Shown: positions 44,551 through 47,448 of the stretch, piece after piece | Layout: each line of letters opens with the position of its first letter | Numbering within the stretch: the stretch's first letter is position 1 | Virus record (IMG/VR): IMGVR_UViG_3300036818_000041 | Location: 1-47,448 of that record | Strand: one strand, 5' to 3' | Length of the DNA stretch: 47,448 bases | Source: a virus | The notes under the pieces: model-generated | The model's database searches: none | What the model was told of the DNA's origin: nothing | Seen by the model: the letters and a program-made list of their open reading frames with translations, nothing else | Position numbers and translations under genes: made by a program

Positions 44551-45720
44551 CTAGGATAGATCCGCCCAGTGAACGGTGTCAGGAACTTCGTCCCAGTAGT
44601 CCGCACCAGGCCATGCGATCCAGGATCCAGGCGTGATGACGTTCTTGAGAGTGAGTGTGGGATATGACTTCTCACCGCTATCGTCCGAGGAGAATATCTG
44701 CTCGGTAACGACCATCTGGTTACCTTCGTAACTTGAATTGCGCTCCTCTACGAGATCACCAAGACCATAATGCACGCCATAAACGTACGGTGAGTTCGGC
44801 GGAAGCGTGCCATCAAAAGCGTAGGTTCTCGTTTGTGCAGCAAGAGCCATAACGCCTTCCTGATGGAGAGCTGCGTCTAGATCAGGACCCGCAGCATCGC
44901 TATTGCTCGAGTTAACCAGCAATACTCGGCGATCTGTGCCGTACCCGTTCGGATCTCCCACCGGAGAATACACCGTAGCTGACCCATTCGAGGCGAATAC
45001 GTAAGCAACTGTCTTAAGACCCACCGTGGAGGAAATATAGCTCGGCTGACTGAGATTGTCCATGTTCGGATCGAACACAACCGGATCCCGATCTGTCTGA
45101 TTCGTAGTCAGATCATTACCCGTATACACCTCGAAGTAGATTCTGCCCGTCTCGCCTTCCTTGACAAGACGGAAACCCAGAATATAGGTATCACAGAGCT
45201 TTTTCAAGGTGTTGTACAACGTATCCGGAGGTGCAGTCAGCGTGATGATTTGAGTTGGCTCGAGCAGATCTCCGGTCGGCAGCAAAGTACCGAAGGTATA
45301 GAAGGGAATCGAGTCATGTACGTCAAATATAGTACTGACGCAGACCTGATTGAACATCTCCCTTGCGACGGCTCCAGGAGTTCCAGTCAGCACCCAGCTA
45401 GGCACTGTCGTAGTGTCAGTGAGACCTGGCATTGCCACACGATCGTCGAGAAGAGCCTCAAGCATCCTTCCCACGACTGTGAGATTCACCACTCCATTGT
45501 CGTCTTCGGCGCTTGTGACCGTGTCCACGATCGCTACGTAAGTTGATCCCTGCCTGGTTATCCAGGTATCTTCAGCCAATTGCCGCCGGCTGAACGCAGT
45601 CGACTTGGTAACGATCTGGAAATCGCCATAAGCCGAATATCGTTCAGTCCAGATGATCGACTGGTAATTTTCGATCACCTCGTTTCTGCGGAGGTTCTCG
45701 TCAAGAGTATAATACTCCAT
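44551..45720 (-). CDS. Minor tail protein, Gp37-like (baseplate hub)
   Basis: A 389-residue protein with the Siphovirus ReqiPepy6 Gp37-like pattern: an N-terminal RNEVIENYQSIIWTERYSAY, GDFQIVTKST, LAEDTWITRQGSTYVAIVDT, NLTVVGRMLEALLDDRVA, LYNTLKKLCDTYILGFRLVK, YVFASNGSATVYSPVGDPNG, RRVLLVNSS, and a C-terminal LGDLVEERNSSYEGNQMVV. This family forms part of the tail tip, acting as a tail-associated hub (Tal-like) after Dit. The ATG shares a base with the preceding stop (TAATG). Confidence 0.88.
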   Translation of the reverse strand: MEYYTLDENLRRNEVIENYQSIIWTERYSAYGDFQIVTKSTAFSRRQLAEDTWITRQGSTYVAIVDTVTSAEDDNGVVNLTVVGRMLEALLDDRVAMPGLTDTTTVPSWVLTGTPGAVAREMFNQVCVSTIFDVHDSIPFYTFGTLLPTGDLLEPTQIITLTAPPDTLYNTLKKLCDTYILGFRLVKEGETGRIYFEVYTGNDLTTNQTDRDPVVFDPNMDNLSQPSYISSTVGLKTVAYVFASNGSATVYSPVGDPNGYGTDRRVLLVNSSNSDAAGPDLDAALHQEGVMALAAQTRTYAFDGTLPPNSPYVYGVHYGLGDLVEERNSSYEGNQMVVTEQIFSSDDSGEKSYPTLTLKNVITPGSWIAWPGADYWDEVPDTVHWADLS

Positions 45721-46544
45721 TAAAGCCCTCCGTATTGTGGCGTAAAGGTCATCGTGAACGGAACTCCATCTTCCGCGGTAATGACCCGGAACGAGTTATC
45801 TCCTTTCTTCAGGGCAATCCAGGACGATGTGGAATCGAGGCCAGAAAGCGCTGAAGTGGTAATCGCTCCTTTTGTAAGGGTGATCGCCTTTGAACCAGGA
45901 ATTGTACTGATCGTGACGATGTCGCCGGCTACGAATGCGCCTTCCAGCGTCATTTTCTGAAGCACGCCGTCAGGAGTCGTATTAGAAATCACGACTTCAG
46001 TCAGATCCCGATCCACCGCAAGAGTGAATACGACTCCCGCGTCAGACGTTCCGTCGTAACTGACTACGATTGGAACTGCTGTGCCGGTCTTCGAAGTATC
46101 ACTCGTGACCACCGGATCTGGCCCATAAAAGTCTGGGTCATAACAGATGATCGAAATATCAACTTCGGGGTCGGCCGAGAACATCGTATTATCGAAGCTC
46201 TCGACCTGACCCGCAGAAGTCGCAAACAGCACACTGTCGAAATAGAACCCAACTATGACGTTTGCCTTGGGCATGAGGTAGTCGTACAAGGCCGATCGGA
46301 GTGATCGCACGGTATTCTTCGCGTAATCCGGCGAAAGGCCGAGTTTCATCGTGATGTTCCTTGTTTCCCGCCGGTCGTTCTGGGGCTGGGCCCCATCCTG
46401 CTGTGCCATCGACGATGTCGTCAATGTAGCAGCGACAGGGCCCAGCCCTTCGACACCTCTGACTGCGTATCCGGACGAGAAACCAGCCACCGGAAGACGA
46501 AGTGTGTCACCGCGACTATTGGTTACTTCCACCGCTGTTAGCAC
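45720..46544 (-). CDS. Distal tail protein (Dit-like)
   Basis: A 274-residue protein after the tape measure. It opens with LTAVEVTNSRGDTLRLPVAG, FSSGYAVRGVEGLGPVAATL, QQDGAQPQNDRRETRNITMK, LRSALYDYLMPKANVIVGFY, then ISIICYDPDFYGPDPVVTSD. This is the classical Dit outline: a ring-forming N-terminal domain ending in a (I/C)YDPDFYGP strand, followed by a galectin-like C-terminal domain with FTLAVDRDLTEVVISNTTPD and SSWIALKKGDNSFRV. Dit joins the tail tube to the tip. GTG at 46544 overlaps the tape measure gene by 29 nt; AAGGGAG is upstream. Confidence 0.88.
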   Translation of the reverse strand: MLTAVEVTNSRGDTLRLPVAGFSSGYAVRGVEGLGPVAATLTTSSMAQQDGAQPQNDRRETRNITMKLGLSPDYAKNTVRSLRSALYDYLMPKANVIVGFYFDSVLFATSAGQVESFDNTMFSADPEVDISIICYDPDFYGPDPVVTSDTSKTGTAVPIVVSYDGTSDAGVVFTLAVDRDLTEVVISNTTPDGVLQKMTLEGAFVAGDIVTISTIPGSKAITLTKGAITTSALSGLDSTSSWIALKKGDNSFRVITAEDGVPFTMTFTPQYGGL

Positions 46545-47448
46545 CCAGTGCTCCCTTCGCTATAGATAGCTGATTCTTGGTCTTCCGGTAAATATCGGCT
46601 GCGGACAGTGATTCCGGCGAGTAATTGTTCTGAGTGAAGCTGAGATTTGTCCCACCGACAGCAGACAGCCCTGCAGCAGCCGCCGCGGCCGCATTAGCCG
46701 CAGATATAGATGCCGCCGAGCTCGAACTCGTGGTTGCAGCGATCAGCTGATTCTTGGTGAGTCCAGCAAGATCGCCGAGACCCTTCTTGGCCTCTGTGAG
46801 ATCCACGACCGGAGTGATTGTGGGCTGCAGCTCCAAGTTGGAATTGATGGCGTCGTTGAGTCCAGCCATCGTTTGACCGATCGTGCTGAGCATGGCTGTG
46901 CCCATACTGTTCACTGAATCGGTAACAAGGCCTGTGTTCTCTATGATGCCGAGCGCCGTTCCTTCTGGAATCGAAGCACCGACTTGATCCCTGAATATCC
47001 TGGATGGCGAGTTGATGTGCAGGAAATGCAATGCAGAAGACAAAGCGCTTTTAGCCATGTTCTCTGCCGCACTGATAACTCCGCCAATACCGCCGGATAT
47101 ACCCGCAATAATGCCCTGGATAATTGCGCTACCCAAGTTTCTGGCAGCAGCGCTGAATTGGCCACTACTCGACCGGATTTTATTCGCGATACCGTTAACA
47201 AGGTTAATAACCATGTTAATACCAGCAGACACGACGCGCTGAGTGCCGTTGCCGATAGCATTGATGAACGAGATAACCAGATTCGTGGCAGCCGTAATAA
47301 CCCGGCCGACGTTTCTGGAAATCCCATTAAGTATCGCTATTATCAGGTTTGCACCCGCGGTGGCAAATCTGCCTACGTAACTTGTGATCCGGTTGATTAC
47401 GCCCAGAAGCAAATTGAGGAACGTCGTCTCAATCTTCGGAGCATACTT
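46516..47448 (-). CDS. Tail tape measure protein, C-terminal part (begins at 3412, across the join)
   Basis: C-terminal end of the same tape measure protein; the last 127 bases duplicate the start of the window. It shows repeated amphipathic segments (for example INAIGNGTQRVVSAG) and then the INSPSRIFRDQVG motif, which is typical of siphovirus tape measure C-termini. It then becomes Ala/Ser-rich and ends in a Gly/Ser/Asn tail. The stop at 46516 overlaps the next gene, the distal tail protein, by 29 nt. An internal methionine at 47412 is not the real start, because the frame is open upstream through the join. Confidence 0.95.
   Translation of the reverse strand, partial: KYAPKIETTFLNLLLGVINRITSYVGRFATAGANLIIAILNGISRNVGRVITAATNLVISFINAIGNGTQRVVSAGINMVINLVNGIANKIRSSSGQFSAAARNLGSAIIQGIIAGISGGIGGVISAAENMAKSALSSALHFLHINSPSRIFRDQVGASIPEGTALGIIENTGLVTDSVNSMGTAMLSTIGQTMAGLNDAINSNLELQPTITPVVDLTEAKKGLGDLAGLTKNQLIAATTSSSSAASISAANAAAAAAAGLSAVGGTNLSFTQNNYSPESLSAADIYRKTKNQLSIAKGALGANSGGSNQ
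47322..47448. repeat. Terminal direct repeat, right copy (127 bp)
   Basis: Second copy of the 127-base terminal overlap. Joining the two copies gives an unbroken tape-measure gene of 4218 nt, a multiple of three, which supports true circularity or circular permutation of the template. Confidence 0.97.

Noticed and set aside
1-47448. Integrase, repressor or attachment site
   Set aside because: No protein with recombinase motifs and no tRNA-like att sequence was seen; temperate lifestyle is not supported.

Overview
The window is an essentially complete genome of a tailed, long-tailed (siphovirus-type) bacteriophage. Its first 127 bases and last 127 bases are identical (1-127 = 47322-47448), so the unique molecule is 47,321 bp and closes into a circle. 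The closure is supported independently because the tape-measure gene runs in frame across the join. Every gene I can support lies on the minus strand, so transcription runs from high to low coordinates around the circle. I saw no tRNA, CRISPR array, integrase, excisionase or repressor, so I read the phage as probably lytic (inference). A GH25 lysozyme, a Dp-1-type holin, a lipobox protein and strong AGGAGG-type ribosome sites point to a Gram-positive host. Families known from actinobacteriophages (Gp37-like tail protein, DUF6275, DUF6353) make an actinobacterium plausible but not proven.

Layout in transcription order, starting from the long intergenic region at 26538-27109. That region has AT-rich repeats and a promoter and is a candidate origin and control region. 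It is followed by two PD-(D/E)XK nucleases, then an 882-residue protein with a DFDGD motif that looks like a single-chain RNA polymerase of the two-barrel (YonO/crAss-like/QDE-1) class, and a small conserved protein. After a G/C hairpin come Tad2 (anti-Thoeris sponge, DUF2829), a roughly 150-nt structured RNA candidate, the small terminase candidate, an HNH-like nuclease and the GH25 endolysin. The virion genes follow: connector, adhesin-like proteins including a 1280-residue modular protein, large terminase, portal, a protease-capsid fusion, connectors, three paralogous tail-tube proteins, tail chaperone, tail-collar protein and tape measure. Across the join come the distal tail protein, Gp37-like protein, an FnIII protein and the holin region.

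From about 42.5 kb down to 27.1 kb lies the early/replication region, with three copies (one weak) of a conserved promoter-like element. It holds paralogous DUF6353 and DUF6275 proteins, a lipoprotein, a 1233-residue polypeptide that joins an SF3 helicase, a primase-like domain and a family B DNA polymerase with proofreading motifs, a permuted papain-like protein, many small proteins, a possible ssDNA-binding protein, an Acb2/Tad1-like small protein and a SNF2-type helicase.

Functionally, the phage seems to bring its own replication module on one polypeptide, possibly its own RNA polymerase, and two candidate nucleotide-signal sponges against host immunity. Its surface proteins are built from exchangeable modules: Ig-like, KM repeats, collagen-like and duplicated jelly-roll domains. 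These are shared between capsid, tail tube and adhesin genes.
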